Positions 6,413-15,012 of a stretch of 15,694 nt of DNA are shown one piece after another. A model generated the notes under the pieces. That model saw only the letters and a list, made by a program, of their open reading frames with translations. It was not told the origin of the DNA and ran no database searches. The translations under genes were made by a program, and so were the position numbers. The stretch's first letter is position 1. Each line of letters begins with the position of its first letter. Origin of the DNA: Bacillota bacterium (GTDB taxonomy: Bacteria > Bacillota_A > Clostridia > Lachnospirales > Lachnospiraceae); the NCBI GenBank assembly GCA_023443925.1, contig JAEZSL010000028.1, forward strand, positions 1-15,694. Reading direction: 5' to 3'.

Positions 6413-7999
6413 TTACACCAGATAGCTTTTTACCAGCTGTTCAAACTCCATTTGATAAGAGGTTATATAATCCGGTAAGCTCTGTTTGGATTCGTTCAGC
6501 TTGATTGCCAGTACGGCAATAAAATCCGGTATCTCCTCCAGTTTCAGGAAGCCGTAGCTTTTTCCAAACCCGGTTTTTTTACCGGGCCGGCCTCCGGCAT
6601 ATAGTTCAAAAACATCTGCCACGGTATCTCCAACCCTCTTTTTCCCCCCTGCAAAACCAAGCTCATTCACCTGGTGTCTGGCACAGGAATTACTGCAGCC
6701 GGATATGTGAATGGAAGGCAGGTAGGCTGACGGTATCTCTTTTTTCTTAAGATTCAGAAGGATCGCTTTGCACAAAGCCTGACTCTGTTCGATTCCGACC
6801 TGGCAGGTTGGAACTCCGATACAGCTTACACTCATTTGAACCGGTAAAACCTGTCTAACTTCTTTGGTCAATGCCAGCAGTTCTTGGGCTTTTGAAAGCT
6901 TAAGATTCCGGATGTACATATTTTCAGACATGCTAAGCCGTATATCCGCACCTTCACAGCCTTCTAAGAATCCCAGGATATCATAAAGAGTCTCCGTTGG
7001 CATGAGCCCGCAAAGCGGATGAAGAACAACGGTATACAACCCTTTTTGTTTCTGGGGTATCAGACAGTTTCTTTCTTCCGGTAATTCCTCCTGGGCTGCT
7101 GTTTCTAAAAACTCCTGTGTAAATACCGGTATATTTCCTGAAAGTTTACCTGCTTCTTTTAATGCGTTGACTTCTTCCTGGTAAGATTCTATAAACACTT
7201 CTTTTCCCATTCTTTGGGGTATATAACGGAGTCTTGCCCTGCTTTTATTCTCAAAATCACCTTCTTTTGTAAATATCCTGATAACTGCTTCCACATAGTA
7301 AAGCACCTCTTCCGGTGTTATAAGACCGTCAAGGGGAATTCCCAGTGCCGGATTGGCACCCAGTCCTCCGGCCAGATACAATTTAAAAAACTGTTTTCCG
7401 TCATTTACCACTGCAAGGAAACCTAAGTCCGTAAAGGTACAGCCTGCATAATCTCTTCCGTTATTAGAAAACGCAATCTTTAGTTTTCTCGGCAGATGAT
7501 ATTCGGTAATCCGCTCCATCAGGTAGCTGCATACCTGCAGGGCATATGAGGTCACATCAAAGGCTTCCCCTTGTTCTACCCCTGATAAAGGCGAAAGAGC
7601 AACATTTCGCGGGTAATTGCCTCCGCTTCCTCTTGTATATAAACCATGTGCCAATGCCGTCTCCATAATGTCACAAACTTCATCGATCCCCAGATCATGG
7701 AGCTGTATCGCCTGTCTGGTGGTAAGATGTATGTTCTTTAATTTATACTGTCCGGCAAATCCGGCAATTAACCTTAAGTGTGTCGGATTTAAAACACCGG
7801 AAGGTATCCGCAGCCGGAGCATGAATTTTTCCCCGCCTTTTTGTGCGTACACTCCCATTCCCCCTGATGCTGCTTTAAACTGTGCTGCATTTATTTCTTT
7901 CCCAACAAATTGGTGCCCTATGTGTCGAAACTTTAATATCTCATCCTTTAAAATGTCCAAATGGCCGCTGCTGCTATTATTTTGCTGATATTCCTTCAT
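6413..7999 (-). CDS. Siroheme/4Fe-4S nitrite or sulfite reductase
   Basis: This cytoplasmic enzyme would carry out six-electron reduction of nitrite to ammonia or sulfite to sulfide. The 528 residues show the family's two-fold repeat: a ferredoxin-like half domain near 46-115 with HLTTRQAIQLHDL (91-103) for siroheme contacts, and a second near 320-385. The cluster ligands are clear: Cys393 and Cys399 (CIGVPTC) and Cys435 and Cys439 (CSNSC), the canonical Cx5C...Cx3C arrangement. There is no flavin or extra ferredoxin domain, so electrons must come from a separate donor, probably ferredoxin. AGGAG 8 nt before the ATG supports the start. It is divergent from a LysR-type gene across a spacer with a large palindrome, so that regulator probably controls it. 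Nitrite and sulfite reductases of this fold are hard to tell apart by sequence, so I leave the symbol empty. Confidence 0.9.
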   Translation of the reverse strand: MKEYQQNNSSSGHLDILKDEILKFRHIGHQFVGKEINAAQFKAASGGMGVYAQKGGEKFMLRLRIPSGVLNPTHLRLIAGFAGQYKLKNIHLTTRQAIQLHDLGIDEVCDIMETALAHGLYTRGSGGNYPRNVALSPLSGVEQGEAFDVTSYALQVCSYLMERITEYHLPRKLKIAFSNNGRDYAGCTFTDLGFLAVVNDGKQFFKLYLAGGLGANPALGIPLDGLITPEEVLYYVEAVIRIFTKEGDFENKSRARLRYIPQRMGKEVFIESYQEEVNALKEAGKLSGNIPVFTQEFLETAAQEELPEERNCLIPQKQKGLYTVVLHPLCGLMPTETLYDILGFLEGCEGADIRLSMSENMYIRNLKLSKAQELLALTKEVRQVLPVQMSVSCIGVPTCQVGIEQSQALCKAILLNLKKKEIPSAYLPSIHISGCSNSCARHQVNELGFAGGKKRVGDTVADVFELYAGGRPGKKTGFGKSYGFLKLEEIPDFIAVLAIKLNESKQSLPDYITSYQMEFEQLVKSYLV

Positions 8000-8032
8000 A
8001 CACCTGCTCCTTTATACTGTTCGTTCTTACCA

Positions 8033-8059
8033 GAGTTATCCCGTTCATTGGAATAATTC
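8033..8059 (-). other. Imperfect hairpin in the reductase mRNA leader
   Basis: GAGTTATCCC (8033-8042) and GGAATAATTC (8050-8059) can form a 10-bp stem with one mismatch, one G-U pair and a 7-nt loop. It would sit in the roughly 100-nt leader of the reductase transcript, some 35 nt before the start codon. It has no U-tract and I cannot assign a role. Confidence 0.3.
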
Positions 8060-8103
8060 TATCTAAATCACTTGATTTTAACACAAATTAAGAATAAAAT
8101 AAA

Positions 8104-8109
8104 ATTATA
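8104..8109 (-). promoter_or_regulatory. -10 element of the reductase gene
   Basis: A perfect TATAAT is read on the minus strand at 8109-8104. The position of its -35 falls at the edge of and inside the 8117-8147 palindrome, and no good TTGACA match is there. That is the usual picture for a promoter needing a LysR-type activator. The transcript would start near 8098 and have a leader of about 100 nt. Confidence 0.5.
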
Positions 8110-8116
8110 TTTAATT

Positions 8117-8147
8117 ATCTAACTATAAATTGTATTTATAGTTAGAT
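8117..8147. promoter_or_regulatory. 31-bp palindrome, probable LysR-type operator
   Basis: Two perfect 14-bp arms, ATCTAACTATAAAT (8117-8130) and its complement (8134-8147), flank a TGT centre. Inside the dyad is the LysR consensus T-N11-A in the form ATA-N9-TAT, centred on 8132. It lies in the spacer between the divergent reductase and lysR genes, overlapping the -35 region of the reductase promoter. The arms are too close and there is no U-tract, so it is unlikely to be a terminator. Confidence 0.7.
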
Positions 8148-8219
8148 TTATAATTGCGCCTGATATTGGTATTACCGGATACCGTTTTGCGTCCATAGAA
8201 AGGATAGAAACAGACCATT

Positions 8220-9113
8220 ATGCTGGATTTTAGAATAGAAACCTTTCTTACTCTCTGTGAAGAAAAAAGTTATACAAAAACTGCCCAGAAGCTCTGCATT
8301 ACCCAGCCTGCCGTAAGTCAGCACATACGGTATCTGGAACAACTTTACGGCTGCAGCCTGGTTTATTTTAAAAGCAAGAATTTATATTTAACCAACCAGG
8401 GTGAAGAGCTTAGAAAATACGCACTCCTGTCTAAAGCGGACTGGAATAAGGTCAGCACTCGGCTTAGAGATGAAAATCAGGTAAAAAGGATCTCTTTTGG
8501 GGCAACTCTGACCATTGGAGAATATATAATGCCGGAGATTCTTGCCGGACTTATAAATCATACCGATTATTCTCTGCTCTCCATGCTGGTGGATAATACG
8601 GAAACCTTATTGCTAAAACTTCAGCAGGGGCTTATCGATTTTGCATTTATAGAAGGACAGCTGGATAAAAGGGAATATACTACCAGGCTGTTTTCACCGG
8701 CCAGATTTATACCTGTCTGTTCCGTAAATCATGAATTTGCAGACCGCCTCGTATCCTTTGACGAAATATTCACACAGCGTCTTATTGTGCGGGAAATTGG
8801 CAGCGGAACCCGTGGTGTTCTGGAACAGGTACTGCTGGAACATAACCAGAAGATTCAAAGCTTTCCCCATATAGTGGAGATCGGGAATTTAAACGCTATT
8901 AAAAATCTTGTTGAGAAGGGTCTCGGTATTACGTTTTTGTATGAAAATGCCGTTACAGCGGAACTCCGGCGCGGTACTCTAAAAAAAATACTGCTGTCCG
9001 ATTTTGAAGCAATCAGGGAATTTAATTTTATTTGTTTAAAAAACAGCCGATTTTTAGAAGAAAAGCTGGATTTCTTTCACCGGTGCACGCAAATATTTGC
9101 AGCAAATTTTTGA
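8220..9113 (+). CDS. LysR-type transcriptional regulator
   Basis: The 297-residue protein has the LysR layout: an N-terminal winged helix-turn-helix (about 1-60) with SYTKTAQKLCITQPAVSQHI (18-37) as the DNA-contacting part, then a linker helix and a periplasmic-binding-protein-like effector domain (about 90-290). Its wording in the effector domain, such as REIGSGTR and VEKGLGITFLYE, resembles the CysB/CysL/YeiE-like branch. In Bacillus subtilis CysL activates sulfite reductase genes, so the divergent reductase is the natural target here; that link is inference. The ATG at 8220 has only a distant AAAGGA about 15 nt upstream, so translation is probably weak, as suits a regulator; an in-frame TAG at 8205 rules out a much longer start. 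It ends before a strong bidirectional terminator. Confidence 0.92.
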   Translation: MLDFRIETFLTLCEEKSYTKTAQKLCITQPAVSQHIRYLEQLYGCSLVYFKSKNLYLTNQGEELRKYALLSKADWNKVSTRLRDENQVKRISFGATLTIGEYIMPEILAGLINHTDYSLLSMLVDNTETLLLKLQQGLIDFAFIEGQLDKREYTTRLFSPARFIPVCSVNHEFADRLVSFDEIFTQRLIVREIGSGTRGVLEQVLLEHNQKIQSFPHIVEIGNLNAIKNLVEKGLGITFLYENAVTAELRRGTLKKILLSDFEAIREFNFICLKNSRFLEEKLDFFHRCTQIFAANF

Positions 9114-9138
9114 TGATATATTATTGAGGACATTAATT

Positions 9139-9180
9139 AAGCCGGTGATATTTCTCCAAAGGGAGATTCATCACCGGCTT
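9139..9180. terminator. Bidirectional terminator between lysR and atpC
   Basis: AAGCCGGTGAT (9139-9149) pairs perfectly with ATCACCGGCTT (9170-9180). Inside, TCTCC and GGAGA form a second short stem around AAAG. On the plus strand ACCGGTTTATTTT follows; on the minus strand AATTAATG follows. It lies between two convergent genes, 25 nt after the lysR stop and 12 nt after the atpC stop, and probably serves both. Confidence 0.8.
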
Positions 9181-9191
9181 ACCGGTTTATT

Positions 9192-9599
9192 TTATGAATG
9201 TCTTTTCGTCACTTTCATACGGTTCATGGCACGGTTAAGTGCTGCCTGGGTATGATAATATTCCATAATACTCTGCTTTTGGCGCAGTCGTTCTTCCGCA
9301 CGCATTTTTGCTTCATTCGCCCGGTTAATGTCAATATCCTCCGGTCTTTCCACCGTATCCGCCAGTAATACCACATAGTCCGGTGTAATTTCTACAAATC
9401 CTTCGCTGACTGCGGCATACTGCCAGTTTCCGTCAACCAGAAACCGAAGTTCACCGGAATTAATACAGGTAACCATTGCTTCGTGTCTAGCCAATATCCC
9501 ATGCTCACCGTCAAGTCCAGGGAAAATCAGCATTTCACATTCCCCTTTATAAAAAGGATGGTCACTCGCAATGATTTCAAGCTGAAATGTCTTAGCCAT
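9192..9599 (-). CDS. atpC: ATP synthase epsilon subunit
   Basis: Epsilon joins the central stalk to the c-ring and can inhibit ATP hydrolysis through its C-terminal helices. The 135 residues show the N-terminal beta-sandwich with FPGLDGEHGILARHEAMVT (26-44), a family signature, and a helical C-terminal part (about 90-133). The length is normal. AGGAGGAG lies directly before the ATG at 9599. It is the last gene of the operon, 43 nt after atpD, and the terminator at 9139-9180 follows its stop. Confidence 0.96.
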   Translation of the reverse strand: MAKTFQLEIIASDHPFYKGECEMLIFPGLDGEHGILARHEAMVTCINSGELRFLVDGNWQYAAVSEGFVEITPDYVVLLADTVERPEDIDINRANEAKMRAEERLRQKQSIMEYYHTQAALNRAMNRMKVTKRHS

Positions 9600-9642
9600 T
9601 GCTCCTCCTATCTCTTATTTAACATAAGGCTGCATCGGAAGT

Positions 9643-11120
<1,478 letters not shown>

Positions 11121-11993
11121 TTATTTTTTCAAACTCCTGGCACCGCTGACAATTTCCGTGATTTCCTGGGTGATTGATGCCTGTCTCGCTCTGTTATACA
11201 AAAGATCCAAATCGTGAAGCATATCTTTCGCACTTTTTGTAGCCGCTTCCATTGCGGTCATTCTTGCATTCTGCTCACTGGAGAAAGACTCGATTAAAAC
11301 ACCATACATCAGTCCCTTTAAATAATTTGGAACCAGCTTATTCATAACTTCCTCGGCGGAAGGTTCAAACCTGGCATGCTGATAGCCGGCTTTTTTTCGT
11401 TCGAACTTCTTTCTCTCCAAAGGCAAGATATGGGCAAACTGAACTTCCGCTTTCATTGGTGTTATCATTTTCGTATAGATAACATAGACATCATCCAGTT
11501 CTCTTTTTTCGAACAATTCGATAATACTTTCTGACATGAGCTGGGCACGGTGGAGTGTTGGATTTTGGGCCGTATATAAGAATTCACCGTCAACGTGAAC
11601 ATTTTTACGCATAAAATACTGCCTGCCGACCTGGCCTACGATATAAAGATAATTATTATTGCTTTTGCCCATTTCTTCTTCCGCCTTGCGGATTACATTG
11701 TGGTTATAGGAGCCCGCCAGACCTTTATCGGCAGTAATAACAATATATCCTTTTTTCCGCTCTTCCGGTTTAAGCTCTTCCCTGCGTTCAAAGTATACCT
11801 GATGAACATGAGGTGCCCGCACAAGAATATCATGTATGGTAGCCTGAAGTTTTTCAAAATAAGGTTCTGCGGCAATCAGATTCTTTCTTGCCTTCTTTAA
11901 TTTCGATGAGGATATTAAGTACATGGCATTCGTTATTTTCATAATATCTTGAATGCTTTTAATTCTGGTACGAATTTCTCTCATATTTGCCAT
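11121..11993 (-). CDS. atpG: ATP synthase gamma subunit
   Basis: Gamma is the rotating central shaft of F1. The 290-residue protein has the two long helices expected at its ends: IRTRIKSIQDIMKITNAMY near the N-terminus, and RARQASITQEITEIVSGA near the C-terminus, the most conserved part of the family. ADKGLAGSYNHNV is the expected Rossmann-like segment. I place the start at the ATG at 11993 because AGGTG lies 6 nt before it; a longer frame opening with GTG at 12002 would overlap the ribosome binding site. It follows atpA after 9 nt. Confidence 0.96.
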   Translation of the reverse strand: MANMREIRTRIKSIQDIMKITNAMYLISSSKLKKARKNLIAAEPYFEKLQATIHDILVRAPHVHQVYFERREELKPEERKKGYIVITADKGLAGSYNHNVIRKAEEEMGKSNNNYLYIVGQVGRQYFMRKNVHVDGEFLYTAQNPTLHRAQLMSESIIELFEKRELDDVYVIYTKMITPMKAEVQFAHILPLERKKFERKKAGYQHARFEPSAEEVMNKLVPNYLKGLMYGVLIESFSSEQNARMTAMEAATKSAKDMLHDLDLLYNRARQASITQEITEIVSGARSLKK

Positions 11994-12002
11994 GACAATC
12001 AC

Positions 12003-13502
12003 CTACTTCTTAAATTCTTTGACTACTTTAACGATTTTTTCAATTAACTCATCTGTTAATACTTTATTTGTATCGATGTCCTCAATGATCTCAGGGTATT
12101 TTGTTTCGAAATAATCCATTAACTCACTGCGGAAGGTTTTAACCTGCTTAATCGGTACATTGTTAAAAAGCCTGTTATTGGCGGCACATAACAAAATAAC
12201 CTGCTCATGCAGCGAAAGCGGCTTTGATAAAGGCTGCTTTAATAATTCCACCAGATGATTGCCGTGGTCTAACAGATCTTTGGTTGATTTATCAAGTTCC
12301 GAACTGAACTGAGTAAAGATTTCCATTTCCCTGAACTGTGCCAGATCGATACGAAGGCTGCCGGCAGCTTTCTTCATGGCTTTGGTCTGAGCAGCACCGC
12401 CTACACGGGATACACTTAGACCAACATTAACCGCCGGACGGATACCGGCAAAAAACAATTCACTCTCAAGGAATATCTGACCGTCGGTAATGGAAATTAC
12501 ATTCGTAGGAATGTATGCGGATACATCACCGGCCAATGTTTCAATAATGGGAAGTGCGGTAATGGAACCGCCGCCGTGCTCTTCGTCCAGTCTGCTGGAA
12601 CGCTCCAATAATCTGGAATGCAGATAGAATACATCACCGGGGTAAGCTTCACGTCCCGGAGATCTCTCCAACAGCAGAGACATGGTACGGTAAGCAACGG
12701 CATGTTTTGATAAATCATCATATACAATCAAAACATCCTTTCCCTGACTCATAAAATATTCTGCTATGGCAGTACCGGCATAAGGTGCAATATACTGCAG
12801 CGGTGCCAGATCACTGGCTGATGCGGATACAACGATAGAATAATCCATAGCTCCATGTTTGGTTAAAGTTGATACTATTTTTGCAACGGTAGATGCCTTC
12901 TGTCCAATTGCAACATAAATACAGGTAACCCCCTGCCCTTTCTGATTTAAAATTGTATCAATGGCTATGGAAGTTTTACCGGTCTGACGGTCTCCGATGA
13001 TGAGTTCCCGCTGGCCTCTGCCGATGGGGAACATTGCGTCTATGGCCATAATGCCGGTCTGTAAAGGTACCGTTACGGATTTTCTGTCACAAACACCGGG
13101 AGCTTCACTTTCAATAGGGAAGAACTCATTGGAATCAATGGGTCCTTTGCCGTCAATCGGACTTCCAAGAGCGTCTACAACTCTTCCGATAAGTTCATCA
13201 GAAACAGGTACACCTGCTCTTTTATGGGTCCTTGTTACTTTAGAACCTTCCGTCAGTCCATAGTCTGAGCCTAATAAAACGCAGCCAATGGTTTTGAGTT
13301 CCAGGTTTTGTACAATACCCCGCACACCGGTCTCAAATTCCACTAGTTCTCCGTACATGGCATGGTCAAGACCGTACACGGTAGCAATACCATCACCAAT
13401 ATTGATTACTGTTCCGGTCTCTTTCACCGTCATTTTTATATCATAATCTTCGATTTCACTTTTCAAAACAGAAATAATATCATTTTGATTTATATTACTC
13501 AA
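12003..13502 (-). CDS. atpA: ATP synthase alpha subunit
   Basis: Alpha holds the non-catalytic nucleotide sites of F1 and supplies the arginine finger. Visible motifs are Walker A GDRQTGKT (170-177 from the chosen start), LIVYDDL (Walker B region) and [17 protein letters not shown], which contains the family signature and the arginine finger. The frame can open at GTG 13511, but that codon lies inside the AGGAGGTG ribosome binding site; a TTG at 13502, 8 nt after AGGAGG, is the better start and gives 499 residues, close to the family norm. It begins 5 nt after the atpH stop, so the two are tightly coupled. Confidence 0.96.
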   Translation of the reverse strand: MSNINQNDIISVLKSEIEDYDIKMTVKETGTVINIGDGIATVYGLDHAMYGELVEFETGVRGIVQNLELKTIGCVLLGSDYGLTEGSKVTRTHKRAGVPVSDELIGRVVDALGSPIDGKGPIDSNEFFPIESEAPGVCDRKSVTVPLQTGIMAIDAMFPIGRGQRELIIGDRQTGKTSIAIDTILNQKGQGVTCIYVAIGQKASTVAKIVSTLTKHGAMDYSIVVSASASDLAPLQYIAPYAGTAIAEYFMSQGKDVLIVYDDLSKHAVAYRTMSLLLERSPGREAYPGDVFYLHSRLLERSSRLDEEHGGGSITALPIIETLAGDVSAYIPTNVISITDGQIFLESELFFAGIRPAVNVGLSVSRVGGAAQTKAMKKAAGSLRIDLAQFREMEIFTQFSSELDKSTKDLLDHGNHLVELLKQPLSKPLSLHEQVILLCAANNRLFNNVPIKQVKTFRSELMDYFETKYPEIIEDIDTNKVLTDELIEKIVKVVKEFKK

Positions 13503-13507
13503 ACAAT

Positions 13508-14014
13508 TCACCTCCTGACAAGAGTTTTCTGTAATTCTTCCAAAGTTCCTTTGATACTTTTATCGTATTCCGTATTACCCACCGTCAATACGAAGCCTCC
13601 TATCAGGGCCGGATCTTCCTTCAGTTCCATAATAACTCCTGTTTTCCTATATTTATTGCATAACATATCTTTAATTTGCTGTATTTCCGTTTCTTCAGGT
13701 TTTGCAACATAGGATAGCTGTGCTTTAATTATATGGTTACTTTCCAGCACCATTGCATCATATTCCTGAAATACCTCCGCAGCTGCTCCAATCTGCCCAT
13801 GCAGGTTTAAAACCTTTATAAAACTGCGTATTTCCTTATCAAAGATACGGTCAATGACAGCTTCTTTTTCCAGTCTTTTTATACTTGGATTTTCAAGAGC
13901 TTCCATTAGTTCCTTGTTTTGTGACAATACTTCTTTGGACTTTTTTATAACTTCCTCCTGCAAACCCAAGGAAAACAATACTTTAGCATAATTAGCTGCC
14001 TGTGAGGTTATCAT
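13508..14014 (-). CDS. atpH: ATP synthase delta subunit
   Basis: Delta connects the top of F1 to the peripheral b stalk. The 168-residue protein is slightly short of the usual 175-180 but has both the helical N-terminal domain, opening with [11 protein letters not shown] (8-18), and the conserved C-terminal end with [20 protein letters not shown] (134-153). Its ATG overlaps the atpF stop in ATGA (14014-14011), a sign of translational coupling. An AGGTG lies 7 nt upstream. Confidence 0.95.
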   Translation of the reverse strand: MITSQAANYAKVLFSLGLQEEVIKKSKEVLSQNKELMEALENPSIKRLEKEAVIDRIFDKEIRSFIKVLNLHGQIGAAAEVFQEYDAMVLESNHIIKAQLSYVAKPEETEIQQIKDMLCNKYRKTGVIMELKEDPALIGGFVLTVGNTEYDKSIKGTLEELQKTLVRR

Positions 14015-14496
14015 TTCGATGCACCTACCTCTTTAATGAAATCACCGAGAAATTGCTTATTCGTATCTTCGTCCACATTCCTGCCTATAATTTTTGATGC
14101 TGCAAGCATAGCAATACCGGCAATTTCAGACTGGGCATTCTGCAGGGATTTCTGTTTTTCAATTTCTATGGTCTTGCTGGCCTCCTGCAGGATTCTAGCT
14201 GCCTCTTCCCTTGTCTCCTTTAACTGACGGTTTGTTTCCTGAACTGCCTTTTCTCTTGCCTCATTCAGGATCTTTAAGGCTTCCTCACCAGCATTACTTA
14301 ATTCAAGTTCGTATTGACCCTTTATATCCAAGGCCTCTGCTTTGATATCCTCTGCATTCTGTAATTCACCTTCAATTAAATGCTGGCGTTTATCCATCAT
14401 ATCCGTTACCGGTTTAAATAAGAATTTTTTAAGGAAGAAGAACAGTATTAAAATATTAACGACGGTCCAAATAATGCTCCAATCTAAACTTAACAA
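14011..14496 (-). CDS. atpF: ATP synthase b subunit (peripheral stalk)
   Basis: Subunit b anchors the stator to the membrane. The 161 residues consist of one N-terminal membrane helix (about 6-27, WSIIWTVVNILILFFFLKKF) and a long charged helix rich in Glu, Lys and Ala, which dimerises in the stalk. It starts with TTG at 14496, 8 nt after a perfect AGGAGG (14510-14505); no ATG or GTG competes in this position. The stop overlaps the atpH start. Only one b gene is visible, so the enzyme probably has a b2 stalk rather than b/b'. Confidence 0.95.
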   Translation of the reverse strand: MLSLDWSIIWTVVNILILFFFLKKFLFKPVTDMMDKRQHLIEGELQNAEDIKAEALDIKGQYELELSNAGEEALKILNEAREKAVQETNRQLKETREEAARILQEASKTIEIEKQKSLQNAQSEIAGIAMLAASKIIGRNVDEDTNKQFLGDFIKEVGASK

Positions 14497-14514
14497 TTGT
14501 ATCCCCTCCTAATA

Positions 14515-14739
14515 TTATTTTAAGAAAAGTATAATTAATACGGCTATAACGAAGCCATAAATAGCGGTTGCTTCTGCTAAGGCACAACCTAATAGTAATG
14601 CTTTATTAATATCGTCTTTTGCTTCCGGCTGTCTTGCGATTGCTTCCGTTGCTTTGGATGTTGCAATACCGATACCTATACCTGCTCCTAAACCTGCCAA
14701 AACGGCAATACCTGCTCCAATTGCGATTAATGTTGACAT
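14515..14739 (-). CDS. atpE: ATP synthase c subunit, second copy
   Basis: The c subunit forms the ion-carrying rotor ring. The 74 residues are two membrane helices joined by the polar loop ARQPEAKDD (35-43), with the ion-binding carboxylate Glu56 in helix 2 (ALAEATAIYG). The protein is identical to the copy just upstream except for Ser instead of Thr at residue 2. AAAGGAG is 7 nt before the ATG, and 19 nt separate it from the first copy. The Na+-type ligands Gln in helix 1 and Ser after the glutamate, known from Ilyobacter tartaricus, are replaced here by Ile23 and Ala57, which points to proton coupling, though Thr58 is kept. Confidence 0.96.
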   Translation of the reverse strand: MSTLIAIGAGIAVLAGLGAGIGIGIATSKATEAIARQPEAKDDINKALLLGCALAEATAIYGFVIAVLIILFLK

Positions 14740-14758
14740 ATATTTTCTCCTTTAAATG

Positions 14759-14983
14759 TTATTTTAAAAATAAGATGATGAGTACCGCAATTACAAATCC
14801 GTAAATAGCGGTCGCTTCTGCTAAGGCACAACCTAATAGTAAGGCTTTGTTAATATCGTCTTTTGCTTCCGGCTGTCTTGCGATTGCTTCTGTTGCTTTG
14901 GATGTTGCAATACCGATACCAATACCTGCTCCTAAACCTGCCAAAACGGCAATTCCTGCTCCAATTGCAATTAATGTTGTCAT
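14759..14983 (-). CDS. atpE: ATP synthase c subunit, first copy
   Basis: This 74-residue c subunit has the same two-helix hairpin, ARQPEAKDD loop and Glu56 carboxylate as the following copy, and differs from it only by Thr2 in place of Ser2. AGGAGAG lies 8 nt upstream of the ATG, and atpB ends 29 nt before it. Having both copies in the operon would double c-subunit supply, useful because each enzyme needs roughly ten c for one a. Acetobacterium woodii is a known case of tandem, near-identical F-type c genes, but there the c subunits carry the Na+ motif, which is absent here. Confidence 0.96.
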   Translation of the reverse strand: MTTLIAIGAGIAVLAGLGAGIGIGIATSKATEAIARQPEAKDDINKALLLGCALAEATAIYGFVIAVLIILFLK

Positions 14984-15012
14984 AAATACATCTCTCCTAT
15001 AAAATTATTTTT

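Larger units (their letters stand above)
8072..8154 (+). promoter_or_regulatory. Candidate lysR promoters
   Basis: Two options are visible. TTGATT (8072-8077) and TAAAAT (8095-8100) are 17 bp apart and would start transcription near 8107, just before the palindrome, which could then act as a roadblock for autorepression. Alternatively TATAAT at 8149-8154, without a clear -35, would start near 8161, with the palindrome covering its -35 region. I cannot choose between them from sequence alone. Confidence 0.45.
14515..14983 (-). repeat. Tandem duplication of atpE with patchy divergence
   Basis: Aligning the two 225-nt genes by eye gives about 21 base differences, all synonymous except the one at codon 2. 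They are very unevenly spread: about 8 in codons 1-60, and about 13 in codons 61-72, where nearly every codon differs. The short spacers and ribosome binding sites also differ. This looks like an old duplication whose first four fifths have been kept alike by gene conversion. Confidence 0.85.

Noticed and set aside
7617..7988. 123-codon plus-strand frame opposite the siroheme reductase
   Set aside because: The minus-strand frame carries the intact cysteine cluster motif, so this antisense frame is not supported.
8117..8147. Palindrome as an intrinsic terminator
   Set aside because: It lies at the promoter side of both genes, the stem is AT-rich with a 3-nt centre, and no U-tract follows; an operator fits better.
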